Assembly (NCBI RefSeq): GCF_007000325.2
Contig: NZ_CP117267.1
Location: 1,860,001-1,924,000 of the forward strand
DNA: 64,000 nucleotides
Source of the DNA: Rhizobium rhododendri
Lineage (GTDB): Bacteria > Pseudomonadota > Alphaproteobacteria > Rhizobiales > Rhizobiaceae
Direction: 5' to 3'
Below, one piece after another: positions 1 through 9,329 of the stretch. A model generated the notes under the pieces. It had not been told where the DNA came from. It saw nothing but the letters and a program-made list of their open reading frames with translations, and made no database searches. The position numbers and the translations under genes are program-made. The first letter of the stretch is position 1; every line of letters begins with the position of its first letter.

Positions 1-501
1 CCCGTTACCGGAGACATGCCGCGCCATGATCTGCTCGAAGCGTTCTTCGTCCATCTGGAAGATCTCGGCGATGTGGGCGAGGAACGAGATTTCCTTCTCG
101 TGGATCAATCCGTCGGCCTTGGCAATGTGGAACAGGCCGTCCAGCACGTCCTCGAGCACGGGGCAGTTTTCGCTGCAAGTGACGCACAGCGTTGCCAGCC
201 GTTCGGCATAGGCCTCGTAGCCGGCAACGTCCTGGCGCGCCAGATTGTAGAGGCGCGCGACATTCTTCGCCTGGTCATCCGGAAACTCAAAAATCTCGCG
301 GAAGGCATTGACTTCATTCTCGGTGACGACACCGTCTGCCTTCGCCATCTTGGCAGAAAGCGCGATGATCGCGACCGAGAACGCCACCTTGCGGCGGGTT
401 TCGGGATCGCCTTCGAACAACGTCCGGATGGCTTCGACCACGCCTGACAGGGCATTCCCCGCGGTGCCGACGGCATTCAGCAGCTTTTCCCAGATAGACA
501 T
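1..501 (-). CDS. TerB / J-domain co-chaperone (DjlA-like), partial at left edge
   Basis: The minus-strand frame starts with ATG at 501 and is open to the window edge, giving 167 visible codons. Residues 30-150 are an all-helical, acidic TerB-like region with two similar halves (AKMAKADGVVTENE and HIAKADGLIHEKE), the arrangement seen in the N-terminal part of DjlA-type proteins; the expected C-terminal J domain would lie beyond base 1. From the family it is probably a co-chaperone for a DnaK-type Hsp70, but no HPD motif is visible here, so the J domain is an inference. The start is the first Met of a well-conserved-looking N-terminus (MSIWEKLLN). It is transcribed away from the neighbouring DMT transporter. 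Confidence 0.75.
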   Translation of the reverse strand, partial: MSIWEKLLNAVGTAGNALSGVVEAIRTLFEGDPETRRKVAFSVAIIALSAKMAKADGVVTENEVNAFREIFEFPDDQAKNVARLYNLARQDVAGYEAYAERLATLCVTCSENCPVLEDVLDGLFHIAKADGLIHEKEISFLAHIAEIFQMDEERFEQIMARHVSGNG

Positions 502-727
502 GACGATCCCGATTACTCCAAAGAATGAGCAACACGTTGATCAAAGAATGGTGGCGAATGCAAGCTGACCATTGGCCGCAGCGTTGAAGACACCTTTCAC
601 GAATAGGTAATGATCTAACCATAAATGCCGCTCCCATCGGTTTCGATGTTGCCCGCATAAGTCAAATGAATTGGACAGGGGCGCTCCGGCCTGTAAGCGC
701 TGGCGTCACCCTTATCCCGGAGCCACC

Positions 728-1603
728 ATGCCCTTTGCAGACCGACCGCAGCTTCTTGGCCTCGCCCTCGGGCTGATCGGCGTCCTCATTTTCAGTGCAA
801 CGCTGCCTTTCACCCATATTGCACTGGAAGGTTTCTCCCCGGCCTTCATTACCTTCGGCCGCGCGCTGGTCGCCTCCGCTGCCGCCATCGTGACGCTGCT
901 CGTCCTGCGCCGACCGCTGCCGCGCGGTCACTTCGGTCAGTTGTTCGCTGCCGGCCTCTGCGTTGTCTTCGCCTTTCCCGGTTTTTCGTCAATCGCCATG
1001 CAGACCATCCCGGCAAGCCACGGCGCCGTCGTCCTCGGCCTGCTGCCGCTGTTGACGGCGATCTTTGCCGCCATCATCGACGGCGAGCGACCCGGGATCC
1101 TGTTCTGGATCTGCGGCGTCATCGGCGCCACCCTGGTCGTCAGCTTCTCGGTGACGCAAAACGGTTTCCAGATGCAGCCCGGCGACCTCTGGCTGTTTGC
1201 CGCCGCGGTCATCGTGGCGCTCGGCTATGTCCTGCTCGGCAGGCTTTCGCGCAGCCTGTCGGGCTGGGAGGCAATCTGCTGGGCGCTGGTCGTGACCCTG
1301 CCGATCTCGCTCATCGGTACCGCCATGACAGCCTCGAACGGTTTTCACGCGCCAACGGTGACAGCGTGGGGCGCCTTTGCCTATCTCGGGTTGATGTCGA
1401 TGTTTGCCGGCTTTCTCTTCTGGAATGCGGGGCTTGCGATCGGCGGCATCGGCCGCGTGGCCCAGGTCCAGCTGATGCAGACCTTCTTCACGCTCGGCAT
1501 TTCCGCCCTCCTCCTTGGCGAGCATGTCGGGCTGGAGACCGTGGGCTTCGCGATGCTGGTCGCCTTCGTCGTCTGGCTCGGCCGCAAAGCACGCCATTCG
1601 TAA
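728..1603 (+). CDS. DMT-superfamily (EamA) transporter
   Basis: This 291-residue protein is almost entirely hydrophobic with about ten predicted membrane helices in two repeats, as in EamA/RhaT-type drug/metabolite transporters. The first helix (LLGLALGLIGVLIFS) follows a short cytoplasmic start and the C-terminus ends with a basic GRKARHS tail. The frame is open upstream to 671, but the ATG at 728 has a GGAG-like ribosome site a few bases before it and begins directly at the first helix, so I chose it. The inner membrane location is clear; the substrate cannot be told. It stands alone, 83 bases before pfp. Confidence 0.85.
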   Translation: MPFADRPQLLGLALGLIGVLIFSATLPFTHIALEGFSPAFITFGRALVASAAAIVTLLVLRRPLPRGHFGQLFAAGLCVVFAFPGFSSIAMQTIPASHGAVVLGLLPLLTAIFAAIIDGERPGILFWICGVIGATLVVSFSVTQNGFQMQPGDLWLFAAAVIVALGYVLLGRLSRSLSGWEAICWALVVTLPISLIGTAMTASNGFHAPTVTAWGAFAYLGLMSMFAGFLFWNAGLAIGGIGRVAQVQLMQTFFTLGISALLLGEHVGLETVGFAMLVAFVVWLGRKARHS

Positions 1604-1686
1604 ATTCTTTACTTTACAGCCCTCCCCACCTGTCGCATCCATCAGGCAACACCGAGTTGATGCACTGACCTTGCAAGGAGGCAACC

Positions 1687-2898
1687 ATGGCCAGACAGAA
1701 AGTCGCAATGCTCACCGCCGGAGGGCTCGCGCCCTGCTTGTCGTCCGCTGTTGGCGGGCTGATAGAGCGCTACACGGACATCGCGCCCGACATCGAGTTG
1801 ATTGCCTATCGCTCCGGCTACCAAGGTGTCCTGACGGCCGACCGAATCGAAATCACCCCCGCCATGCGTGAAAAGGCGCACCTGCTGCATCGCTATGGCG
1901 GATCGCCGATTGGCAACAGCCGCGTCAAGCTCACCAACGCCGCCGACCTCGTCAAGCGTGGGATGGTGAAGGAAGGCGAGAACCCGTTGCGTGTCGCTGC
2001 AGAACGGCTGGCATCCGACGGCGTCACCATCCTCCACACCATCGGCGGAGACGATACAAACACGACGGCAGCCGATCTCGCTGCCTACCTCGGCGCCAAC
2101 GGCTACAACCTCACCGTCGTCGGACTGCCGAAGACGGTCGATAACGACGTCGTGCCGATCCGGCAGTCGCTTGGCGCCTGGACGGCAGCCGAAGTCGGCG
2201 CCCACTTCTTCGATAATGTCAGCAACGAGCAAACGGCGGCACCGCGCTCGCTGGTCATCCATGAGGTCATGGGCCGCAGCTGCGGCTGGCTGACGGCAGC
2301 AACGGCGCGCGCCTACATCCAGAAGACCAGCGCCAACGAATATGTCGATGGCATGATGACCAACGCCGCGATGAAGAGTATCGACGGTCTCTACCTGCCG
2401 GAGATGGCTTTCGACATCCATTCCGAGGCCGCCAGGCTGAAAGAGATGATGGACAAGAACGGCCATGTGACGCTCTTCGTCTCCGAAGGTGCCTGTGTCG
2501 ATGCCATCATCGCCGAGCGCGAAGCTGCCGGCGAAAACATCAAGCGCGATGCCTTCGGCCACGTGAAGCTCGACAGCATCAATGTCGGCAACTGGTTCCA
2601 GAAGCAGTTTGCAGCCCTGCTCGATGCCGATCGGTCCATGGTCCAGAAATCCGGCTATTTCGCCCGCTCGGCGCCGGCCAATATCGACGATCTCAGGCTG
2701 ATCCAGGGCATGGTCGACCTCGCAGTCGAAAGCGCCCTCAACAAGGTCTCCGGCGTCACCGGCCATGACGAAGGCCAGGGCGGAAAGCTGCGTACAATCG
2801 AGTTCCCGCGCATCAAGGGCGGCAAGAAGTTCGACATGTCGGCAAAGTGGTTCGGCGAAGTGATGGACCACATTGGCCAGCAATACCGCGAAGGATGA
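1687..2898 (+). CDS. pfp: Pyrophosphate-dependent 6-phosphofructokinase
   Basis: 403 residues of the PfkA fold. The nucleotide loop reads GGDDTNTTA near residue 120; an Asp at the second position of GGDD is the hallmark of PPi-using rather than ATP-using enzymes. It is followed by the catalytic PKTVDND motif and by MGRSCGWLT, which binds fructose-6-phosphate. It interconverts fructose 6-phosphate and fructose 1,6-bisphosphate with PPi/Pi in the cytosol. Many rhizobia lack an ATP-type Pfk and use Entner-Doudoroff, so the in vivo direction is uncertain. AAGGAGG precedes the ATG by 6 bases. The LysE-family gene follows 57 bases downstream and may be co-transcribed. Confidence 0.92.
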   Translation: MARQKVAMLTAGGLAPCLSSAVGGLIERYTDIAPDIELIAYRSGYQGVLTADRIEITPAMREKAHLLHRYGGSPIGNSRVKLTNAADLVKRGMVKEGENPLRVAAERLASDGVTILHTIGGDDTNTTAADLAAYLGANGYNLTVVGLPKTVDNDVVPIRQSLGAWTAAEVGAHFFDNVSNEQTAAPRSLVIHEVMGRSCGWLTAATARAYIQKTSANEYVDGMMTNAAMKSIDGLYLPEMAFDIHSEAARLKEMMDKNGHVTLFVSEGACVDAIIAEREAAGENIKRDAFGHVKLDSINVGNWFQKQFAALLDADRSMVQKSGYFARSAPANIDDLRLIQGMVDLAVESALNKVSGVTGHDEGQGGKLRTIEFPRIKGGKKFDMSAKWFGEVMDHIGQQYREG

Positions 2899-2955
2899 TT
2901 GACGAAGCGTGAAGACGGTGTCTTCGCTGGTGGCGGATGGGATGAGGATGATTCG

Positions 2956-3591
2956 ATGTCCGTTGAAACCTGGCTTGCCTTCGCCGCCGCTTCTGCCGTC
3001 ATGCTGGCTATCCCCGGCCCGACGATCCTGTTGGTGATATCGTATGCGCTTGGCCACGGCCGGCGCACGACGGTCGCAACCGTTGCCGGGGTGACGCTCG
3101 GCGACTTCACCGCGATGACCGCCTCGCTTGCCGGCCTCGGTGCCCTGCTGGCAACTTCGGCAGGCCTGTTCACGGTGCTCAAACTGATCGGCGCAGGCTA
3201 CCTGATGTTTCTCGGCATCAAGCTCTGGCGCGCCCCTGTCGTGACCGGCCCGATGGGCGACAACGATAACCTTCCCGAGGAAAGATCGTCCAAGATTTTC
3301 CTGCACGCCTATGTTGTAACGGCACTCAATCCTAAAAGTATCATCTTCTTTATTGCCTTCGTTCCGCAGTTCCTCGACCTCGGCAAGCCGTTCTTGCCGC
3401 AAACCCTTATCCTGGAAGCAACTTTCCTCGTCCTCGCAGCCCTCAATGCGTTTCTCTATGGCCTGCTGGCCGACGTTGCGCGCGGCTACATCCGCAAGGC
3501 CAGCGTGCAGCGCGCGGTCAACAGGACAGGGGGAACGTTGCTGATTGCGGCCGGCGCCGTCACGGCCGGATACCGGCGAATGGCGGCTTAG
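2956..3591 (+). CDS. LysE/RhtB-family amino-acid exporter
   Basis: 211 residues with about six membrane helices and the LysE N-terminal signature (LAIPGPTILLVISYALGHGRR, the conserved PGP and G.R segment). Members export amino acids such as lysine, threonine or homoserine lactones; nothing here fixes the substrate. The frame is open back to the pfp stop, but the ATG at 2956 has GGGATGAGG upstream and starts just before the first helix, whereas the upstream 19 codons are charged and unlike the family. It lies in the same direction as pfp with 57 intervening bases, so a shared transcript is possible. Confidence 0.85.
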   Translation: MSVETWLAFAAASAVMLAIPGPTILLVISYALGHGRRTTVATVAGVTLGDFTAMTASLAGLGALLATSAGLFTVLKLIGAGYLMFLGIKLWRAPVVTGPMGDNDNLPEERSSKIFLHAYVVTALNPKSIIFFIAFVPQFLDLGKPFLPQTLILEATFLVLAALNAFLYGLLADVARGYIRKASVQRAVNRTGGTLLIAAGAVTAGYRRMAA

Positions 3592-3703
3592 TCGCCGTCC
3601 CACCTTGCGGGGCTGTCACGAATAGGTTAATTGGCGTTCATAATTTAATTCCCCTGTGACCGAATTGCATCGCAGGTGGAACGCAATTTTCGAAAGAGAC
3701 AGC

Positions 3704-4843
3704 ATGATAGCCAGCGGATTTACGAGCCTGAAGCGCAGCGTCGCCGTCTCGGCAATCCTTTGCGGTGGCCTCGCCGGTTGTGCCACCCAGCAGCAGACAT
3801 CCCAGGCAGATCTCTCTCATACGACGACAAACGTCCCCCACCCGACATCGACGGCACAAGTTTCCACAACAGCAACGCCCGGTTCCACGACGGCGATTGT
3901 GTCGCAGGCCCAGCCACAGGCGACAGCGACCCTTTCGAAATCCGGCCGCCTGCCAGGGACCGAGACAGCTGCGGCGATAGGCCCACGCCTGCCGGCCGAC
4001 CAGGCCTCGAATATGCAGGACCGCATGGGGCAACCTGCTGGAAAATCCGGCAAGGGCAGCGAGGCGCAGGTCGCCATTGCTTCGGTCACCGGCGCTCCTG
4101 CGGCAAATACCTCGGCGTCCGCCACCTATGCCTCTTCAGACGATATGCTAATCCCGTCAGTGGTTGCCATTCCCACACCCAATCCTTCCCGCCCCGGGGA
4201 TCTCACGCAGACCCCGGCCTTGAGCTCGGCGCTGGTTGAAAGCGGCAACGCTATCCCGATGACGCCGGAAATGGTAGCGATCCAGGCAGTCGTGCCGACA
4301 CCACGCCCGGGCGAAGCCAGCCCCTTCACCGCGACGCAGGTTGCCTATGCCGCCCCCTCTCAGGCTGCAAACCTCAGCTACGCGGACAACCGTCTTCATT
4401 ACGACTTCAACTTCGACACGACAGGCCCGAGCATCGTACCTGCCGTTCTGGAAGAGAGAAGCGATGACAATGTGTCCTCCGAGGAAAAGGGCCACATCAC
4501 CACGCTGATCGAGAAATATGCGAAACTCTATCAGGTGCCGGCAGCACTAATCCACCGCGTCGTGCACCGAGAAAGCCGCTATGATCCAAAGGCTTTCAAC
4601 AATCGCGGCTATTTCGGCCTGATGCAAATCAAGTACAACACGGCAAAATCCATGGGCTACGACGGCCCAGCCTCCGGCCTTTTCGATGCCGAGACCAACA
4701 TCAAGTATGCCGCAAAGTATCTGCGCGGTGCATGGATGGTGGCCGACAACAAGCTCGACACCGCAGTCGCCCTTTACGCGCGTGGCTATTACTACGATGC
4801 CAAGAACAAGGGCATGACCAACGTCGCCAACGGAAACTACTGA
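3704..4843 (+). CDS. Lytic transglycosylase (SLT domain) lipoprotein
   Basis: 379 residues. The N-terminus is a lipoprotein signal: basic start, hydrophobic stretch, lipobox LAGC. A long Ser/Thr/Pro/Ala-rich low-complexity linker (about residues 25-240) leads to a C-terminal SLT/goose-lysozyme-like domain. The catalytic glutamate is in HRESRYDPKA, followed by GLMQIKYNTAK and YAAKYLRG, the usual SLT motifs. It should cleave peptidoglycan glycan strands with 1,6-anhydro formation, anchored to an envelope membrane. GTG at 3656 also opens the frame, but ATG 3704 has GAAAGAGA before it and puts the signal peptide at the very N-terminus. Confidence 0.88.
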   Translation: MIASGFTSLKRSVAVSAILCGGLAGCATQQQTSQADLSHTTTNVPHPTSTAQVSTTATPGSTTAIVSQAQPQATATLSKSGRLPGTETAAAIGPRLPADQASNMQDRMGQPAGKSGKGSEAQVAIASVTGAPAANTSASATYASSDDMLIPSVVAIPTPNPSRPGDLTQTPALSSALVESGNAIPMTPEMVAIQAVVPTPRPGEASPFTATQVAYAAPSQAANLSYADNRLHYDFNFDTTGPSIVPAVLEERSDDNVSSEEKGHITTLIEKYAKLYQVPAALIHRVVHRESRYDPKAFNNRGYFGLMQIKYNTAKSMGYDGPASGLFDAETNIKYAAKYLRGAWMVADNKLDTAVALYARGYYYDAKNKGMTNVANGNY

Positions 4844-4851
4844 GGTTCCCG

Positions 4852-6231
4852 TCAGGTTTTTACAATTTTGAGCGCATCGACGATCTTTTGCACAAGAATC
4901 TGAGGCCGATAGTTCAATTCGTCCGGAGTAAGTCCGAGGCGAACGACAACGATATTGGCCGACGGCACGATCGCAACGCTCTGCCCGTCATGACCAACCA
5001 GCCAGAACGTATCCAGCGGCAATCCGAAATGCCGGCTTCCACCGCCCGGGGCTGACAACCACGCCTGGCCTTGGGTGAATATCCCGTTGGATGCTTTCGT
5101 CGGCGTCCGCATCGCGCCCACGAAGCCCTCCGGTAGCAACCGCTGCCCGTGCCAGACGCCATCCTGAAGCAGGAATTGCCCAAACCGCGCCCAGTCCCTG
5201 GCCGTCGCGTAGAGATAGGATCCGCCGACAAGGGTGCCGTGCTCGTCGGCCTCCAGCACGGCGCTCGACATGCCGAGCGGGGCAAACAGGGCATCGTGGG
5301 GGTAGTCCCGGGCCGCGTGCTGATTGTCGAACCTGTTCATCCAGATCCGCGACAGCAGCACCGCTGTCCCCGTGGAATAATGAAATTCCTGCTTTGGAGG
5401 AGAGACCTGCGGCGCACTTGCAGCCATCGCCGCCATGTCCGGCTCCAGGAAGAGCATCCGCGTCACATCTGTGACCGAGCCATAGGATTCGTTGAAGGCA
5501 AGGCCGCTTTCCATCGCCAGGAGGTTTGCCACCGTGATCTTCGATCGACCGTCGCCGTGCCATTCCGGAAGCAGGTCGGCATCATCGAAGGACATCCGCC
5601 GCGCCTGCATGAGGCGCCCGATAATCGCTGAATTGACAGTCTTGGTCATCGACCAGCCGAGCAGCGGCATGCCGGCATCGAAGCCTTTGCCATAGCTTTC
5701 GGCTACCAGCCTGCCATCCTTGATGACCACGATCGCCCGCATCCCGGGCCCGCCAACGGCAGGATCCTTGATCACATCCGCAATAGCGGCATTGGGTTCG
5801 CCGGCTGCGTTATCGCCATCCGGCCAGTCGGCATCCCGTCCCGTCACGACCGGAACGCGAGGCATCGACAAATGTGCGGCCATCTTCATGTCCCCGTCGG
5901 GCACGCTGGCGCAACCGAGCGGCCCGCGATAGACGGCTAAATTGGGAGCGAACAGGCCGAGCATCCGGGCAGAGACGACGCCCTCGTCACGGGAAATGGA
6001 GAGGCGAACGAGCCTCAGCGCCGGATTGCCGGGCGCCTGCACATCTTCGGAGAGAATAACCTGGGGATCCCGGCCCGAAATGAAGACGCCGGAACAGACT
6101 ATCTTGGCGGCATAGCCATCGGCAACCCTCAGCAGATCGGGGGGTGCGATGGCGAGCCAGGCGGCGGCACCCGCCACGCCCGCCATCACGAACCCCGCCA
6201 ATCCCAGCCCGATCTTCGCTCTCAAACGCAT
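4852..6231 (-). CDS. Serine hydrolase of the class C beta-lactamase family
   Basis: 459 residues. One N-terminal membrane helix or uncleaved signal (IGLGLAGFVMAGVAGAAAW) precedes a beta-lactamase/DD-peptidase-type domain. The catalytic S-x-x-K is in GWSMTKTVNSA near residue 220, and YSTG in the middle probably supplies the Y-x-N-equivalent tyrosine; a clear KTG triad is replaced by HDGQS near the C-terminus. Members include 6-aminohexanoate oligomer hydrolases and esterases; the natural substrate is unknown. ATG 6231 is preceded by GGCGGAG. Its stop lies 8 bases from the stop of the transglycosylase gene on the other strand, so the two are convergent. Confidence 0.82.
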   Translation of the reverse strand: MRLRAKIGLGLAGFVMAGVAGAAAWLAIAPPDLLRVADGYAAKIVCSGVFISGRDPQVILSEDVQAPGNPALRLVRLSISRDEGVVSARMLGLFAPNLAVYRGPLGCASVPDGDMKMAAHLSMPRVPVVTGRDADWPDGDNAAGEPNAAIADVIKDPAVGGPGMRAIVVIKDGRLVAESYGKGFDAGMPLLGWSMTKTVNSAIIGRLMQARRMSFDDADLLPEWHGDGRSKITVANLLAMESGLAFNESYGSVTDVTRMLFLEPDMAAMAASAPQVSPPKQEFHYSTGTAVLLSRIWMNRFDNQHAARDYPHDALFAPLGMSSAVLEADEHGTLVGGSYLYATARDWARFGQFLLQDGVWHGQRLLPEGFVGAMRTPTKASNGIFTQGQAWLSAPGGGSRHFGLPLDTFWLVGHDGQSVAIVPSANIVVVRLGLTPDELNYRPQILVQKIVDALKIVKT

Positions 6232-6344
6232 CTCATGTCTCCGCCAGTTTGACGACGAAACAAGCAGCAAAGTCGGCAGCGATCAAGAGGTGACCTATCA
6301 ATAGACCGAGAGGGCCATGCTGGCCGCTGCCCTGCCGCGCCGGC

Positions 6345-6362
6345 CTGTCACGCGGCTGTAGC
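6345..6362 (+). promoter_or_regulatory. Candidate Pho box upstream of btaA
   Basis: Two 7-base repeats in the PhoB arrangement, CTGTCAC then four bases then CTGTAGC, 44 bases before the btaA start. They match the consensus direct repeat (CTGTCAT-N4-CTGTCAT) at 10 of 14 positions. In Sinorhizobium meliloti the betaine lipids made by BtaA/BtaB accumulate under phosphate starvation in a PhoB-dependent manner, so the site fits the gene. PhoB binding here is an inference. Confidence 0.6.
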
Positions 6363-6405
6363 ACTGCCGCGTTACATGCGCCGAACCGCAACGGGGTGAC
6401 GAATC

Positions 6406-7653
6406 ATGACGGAATTCGCTTCGGACAGCAGCTTCCCGAAGAACAGGAAGATCAAGGACGCGCTCCTCCAGCACAAGGCGCTGTCAAAGGCCGGCTTTTC
6501 CGAGCGCCTGTTCGGCCTTCTGTTTTCCGGCCTCGTCTATCCGCAGATCTGGGAAGACCCGGATGTCGACATGGAAGCAATGGAACTCCGTCCACACCAC
6601 CGCATCGTCACAATCGGCTCCGGCGGCTGCAACATGCTCGCCTACCTCTCGCAGAACCCGGCCTCCATCGACGTCGTCGATCTCAATCCGCACCATATCG
6701 CGCTGAACAGGCTGAAGCTCGCCGCCTTCCGGCTGCTGCCCGGCCACGGCGATGTCGTCCGCTTCTTCGGCACGCCGGATGTCGGCGTCAACAGCCAGGC
6801 ATTCGATCGCTTCATCGCCCCCGGCCTCGATGAGGCGACCGGCGCCTACTGGAACGGCCGCGACATGCTCGGCCGTCGCCGCGTCACGGTGTTCAACCGC
6901 AACATCTACCGCACCGGCCTGCTTGGCCGCTTTATCGGCGCCGCCCATCTGCTCGGCCGCCTGCACGGCGTCAAGTTTGCAAAGCTTACGGAAGCCCGCA
7001 CCCTGCAGGAGCAGCGCCAGTTCTTCGATACCGAGATCTCGCCGGTCTTCGAGCGGCGCATGGTGCGCTGGCTGCTTGGTCGCAAGAGCTCACTGTTCGG
7101 CCTCGGTATTCCCCCGCAGCAATACGACGAACTGGCAAGCCTTGCCGGCGACGGCTCCATCGCTGCGGTCCTGAAGTACCGGCTGGAAAAGCTCATCTGC
7201 CATTTCCCGATGAGCGAAAACTATTTCGCCTGGCAGGCCTTCGCCCGTCGCTATCCCGAAGCCGACAAGGGGCCCCTGCCGACCTACCTCAGACCGGAAC
7301 ACTTTGCAGCGATCCGGGCCAATGCAGAGCGCGTCACCGTCCATCATCTGAACTTCACCGAGTTGCTCGCCACCAAGCAGGCAGCGTCGATGGATCGCTA
7401 TGTGCTTCTCGACGCGCAGGACTGGATGAACGATGCCCAGCTCAACGAGCTCTGGGCCGAGATCAGCCGCACAGCGGCACCGGGCGCCCGGGTCATTTTC
7501 CGCACGGCCGCCGAGAAAAGCATCATCGAGGGTCGCCTGTCGCCCGCCATCCGCGACCAGTGGGAATATGTCGAGGAGCGCTCGCACGCCCTCAACGCTC
7601 GAGACCGCTCGGCCATCTATGGCGGCTTCCACATCTACGGTAAAAAGCCATGA
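6406..7653 (+). CDS. btaA: BtaA: AdoMet:diacylglycerol 3-amino-3-carboxypropyltransferase
   Basis: 415 residues of the DUF3419 family. BtaA transfers the 3-amino-3-carboxypropyl group of AdoMet to diacylglycerol, making diacylglyceryl-homoserine, the first step of the phosphorus-free betaine lipid DGTS. A Rossmann-like AdoMet region is visible (IVTIGSGGCNMLAYL near residue 67, followed by DVVDLNP), then LSQNPASI and a C-terminal second motif (LLDAQDWM). The assignment rests on this family pattern plus the overlapping partner btaB: the stop overlaps the next start as ATGA. A Pho-box-like site lies upstream. The enzyme acts at the inner membrane. Confidence 0.9.
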   Translation: MTEFASDSSFPKNRKIKDALLQHKALSKAGFSERLFGLLFSGLVYPQIWEDPDVDMEAMELRPHHRIVTIGSGGCNMLAYLSQNPASIDVVDLNPHHIALNRLKLAAFRLLPGHGDVVRFFGTPDVGVNSQAFDRFIAPGLDEATGAYWNGRDMLGRRRVTVFNRNIYRTGLLGRFIGAAHLLGRLHGVKFAKLTEARTLQEQRQFFDTEISPVFERRMVRWLLGRKSSLFGLGIPPQQYDELASLAGDGSIAAVLKYRLEKLICHFPMSENYFAWQAFARRYPEADKGPLPTYLRPEHFAAIRANAERVTVHHLNFTELLATKQAASMDRYVLLDAQDWMNDAQLNELWAEISRTAAPGARVIFRTAAEKSIIEGRLSPAIRDQWEYVEERSHALNARDRSAIYGGFHIYGKKP

Positions 7654-8324
7654 GCCGCGTCGAGGCCGGCCCGGAGCCTGAAGTCGGCGGCCATGCCGGC
7701 CTGATGGACGGCATGTACCGCTACCAGCGGCACATCTACGACCTGACGCGCAAATACTACCTGTTCGGCCGCGACCGCACGATCAACCACCTCAACATGC
7801 CCTTCGGCGGCTCGCTGCTGGAAGTCGGCTGCGGCACCGGCCGCAACCTGCTATACGCCCACCGCCGTTTCCCGTCCGCCCGGCTCTTCGGCCTCGATAT
7901 CTCGCAGGAGATGCTGATATCGGCCCGGGCGAGCTTTCGCGGGATATCGCCGATGCCGGATTTCAAGGTTGCCGATGCGACCAGCTTCAAGGCACAGGAT
8001 TTCGGCACCGAGGGTTTCGACCGGATCATGATCTCCTACGCGCTGTCGATGATCCCCGACTGGAAAGCCGCGATCGACGCCGCAATCGATGCCCTGAAGC
8101 CCGGTGGTGAGCTGCATATCGTCGACTTCGGCCAGCAGCAGCGCCTGCCCGGCTGGTTCCGCAAGGGGTTGCAGTCGTGGCTGCGAAGCTTCCATGTGAC
8201 ACCCCGCGCAGACCTTCAGGCCGTGCTCGAAGAGCGCTGCAACAGGCTGGGCGCCAGGCTTTCGGTTGAAGATATCGGCCGCGGCTATGCGATACGGGCA
8301 GTTATTGTGACGGCGCGCGCATAA
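7650..8324 (+). CDS. btaB: BtaB: diacylglyceryl-homoserine N-methyltransferase
   Basis: 224 residues with a class I methyltransferase fold: motif I is LLEVGCGTGRNLLY near residue 50, then an acidic FGLDIS and the post-I segment FDRIMISYALSMIPDW. BtaB adds three methyl groups to diacylglyceryl-homoserine to give DGTS. The start overlaps the btaA stop by 4 bases, which implies translational coupling. In Rhodobacter and Sinorhizobium the same two-gene order makes the whole pathway. Confidence comes mainly from this coupling, since the methyltransferase domain alone would be ambiguous. Confidence 0.9.
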   Translation: MSRVEAGPEPEVGGHAGLMDGMYRYQRHIYDLTRKYYLFGRDRTINHLNMPFGGSLLEVGCGTGRNLLYAHRRFPSARLFGLDISQEMLISARASFRGISPMPDFKVADATSFKAQDFGTEGFDRIMISYALSMIPDWKAAIDAAIDALKPGGELHIVDFGQQQRLPGWFRKGLQSWLRSFHVTPRADLQAVLEERCNRLGARLSVEDIGRGYAIRAVIVTARA

Positions 8325-8459
8325 TTAGCTTGAAGATAACGCATTTTTTACGTTGATATGATGAAAACGGCTTCAGTGCCTTTTCCGCCACGGCTGCGAT
8401 TCGTCGGCCGAAAACTTGAACTTGGGCAGAATAACACCTCACCTGGATACGGGACGCCC

Positions 8460-9251
8460 ATGCGCCGGCTTTTGTTATGTTTACTGCCGTTGGTCCTGCT
8501 GCTGAGCGGCTGCAATTCGAGCTATGACTTCATGGAGACGAAGTCGATACCGAAATCCCGCTTCCGCGATACCAAGCCGCAGGATTTCGGCGCCGACCAT
8601 CCGCAACTGCACCCCATCCACGGCATCGATATTTCCAAATGGCAGGGCGACATCGACTGGCGGACGGTCAAGTCGTCCGGCGTAGCCTTCGCCTTCATCA
8701 AGGCGACCGAAGGCAAGGATATCGTCGACACCAAGTTCCAGGAATATTCGAGCGAGGCCCGCGCTGCCGGCATCCCGAGCGCGCCGTACCATTTCTACTA
8801 TTTCTGCTCTTCCGCCGACGAGCAGGCCGACTGGTTTATCCGCAACGTGCCGAAATCGGCCATGGTGCTGCCGCCGGTGCTCGATGTTGAATGGAACGCG
8901 GAATCCAAAACCTGCCGCCTGCGCCCCGATGCGGTTACCGTACGGGCGCAACTGCAGCGCTTCATGGACCGCCTCGAGGCCTATTATCACATGCGGCCGA
9001 TCATCTACACGTCCGTCGATTTTCACCGCGACAACCTCGTCGGCTACTTCAAGGACTACCACTTCTGGGTCCGCTCGGTCGCCAAGCATCCCGGCGTCAC
9101 CTATGCCGATCGCCGCTGGGCCTTCTGGCAATATACCTCGACCGGCGTCATCCCGGGCATCAAGGGGCCGACGGACATCAACGTCTTTGCCGGCAACGAA
9201 AAGAACTGGCGGAACTGGGTCGAGGCGGTCACGAAGCTCAAGAATTCTTGA
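8460..9251 (+). CDS. GH25 family lysozyme lipoprotein
   Basis: 263 residues. MRRLLLCLLPLVLLLSGC is a lipoprotein signal with lipobox LSGC. The rest is a GH25 (Chalaropsis-type muramidase) barrel: GIDISKWQGDIDW at the N-terminal strand, FIKATEGKD, then LPPVLDVEWN carrying the acidic catalytic pair, and WAFWQYTSTG near the end. It should hydrolyse the beta-1,4 bond between MurNAc and GlcNAc. The frame is open from 8358, but only the ATG at 8460 gives a proper signal peptide. It precedes an MltB-type transglycosylase by 78 bases, a second peptidoglycan-degrading enzyme in the same direction. Confidence 0.88.
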   Translation: MRRLLLCLLPLVLLLSGCNSSYDFMETKSIPKSRFRDTKPQDFGADHPQLHPIHGIDISKWQGDIDWRTVKSSGVAFAFIKATEGKDIVDTKFQEYSSEARAAGIPSAPYHFYYFCSSADEQADWFIRNVPKSAMVLPPVLDVEWNAESKTCRLRPDAVTVRAQLQRFMDRLEAYYHMRPIIYTSVDFHRDNLVGYFKDYHFWVRSVAKHPGVTYADRRWAFWQYTSTGVIPGIKGPTDINVFAGNEKNWRNWVEAVTKLKNS

Positions 9252-9329
9252 AGCCAGCGCCATTTCCTTCTTGCATCGAAGCTCATGTTCTGGGAAAGCG
9301 ACCTCATCCGTAAGCAACGAGGACCGCCC

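Noticed and set aside
1642-3603. 653-codon open frame on the minus strand
   Set aside because: Exactly antisense to pfp and the LysE gene, both of which have clear family motifs; the long frame is a product of high-GC codon bias.
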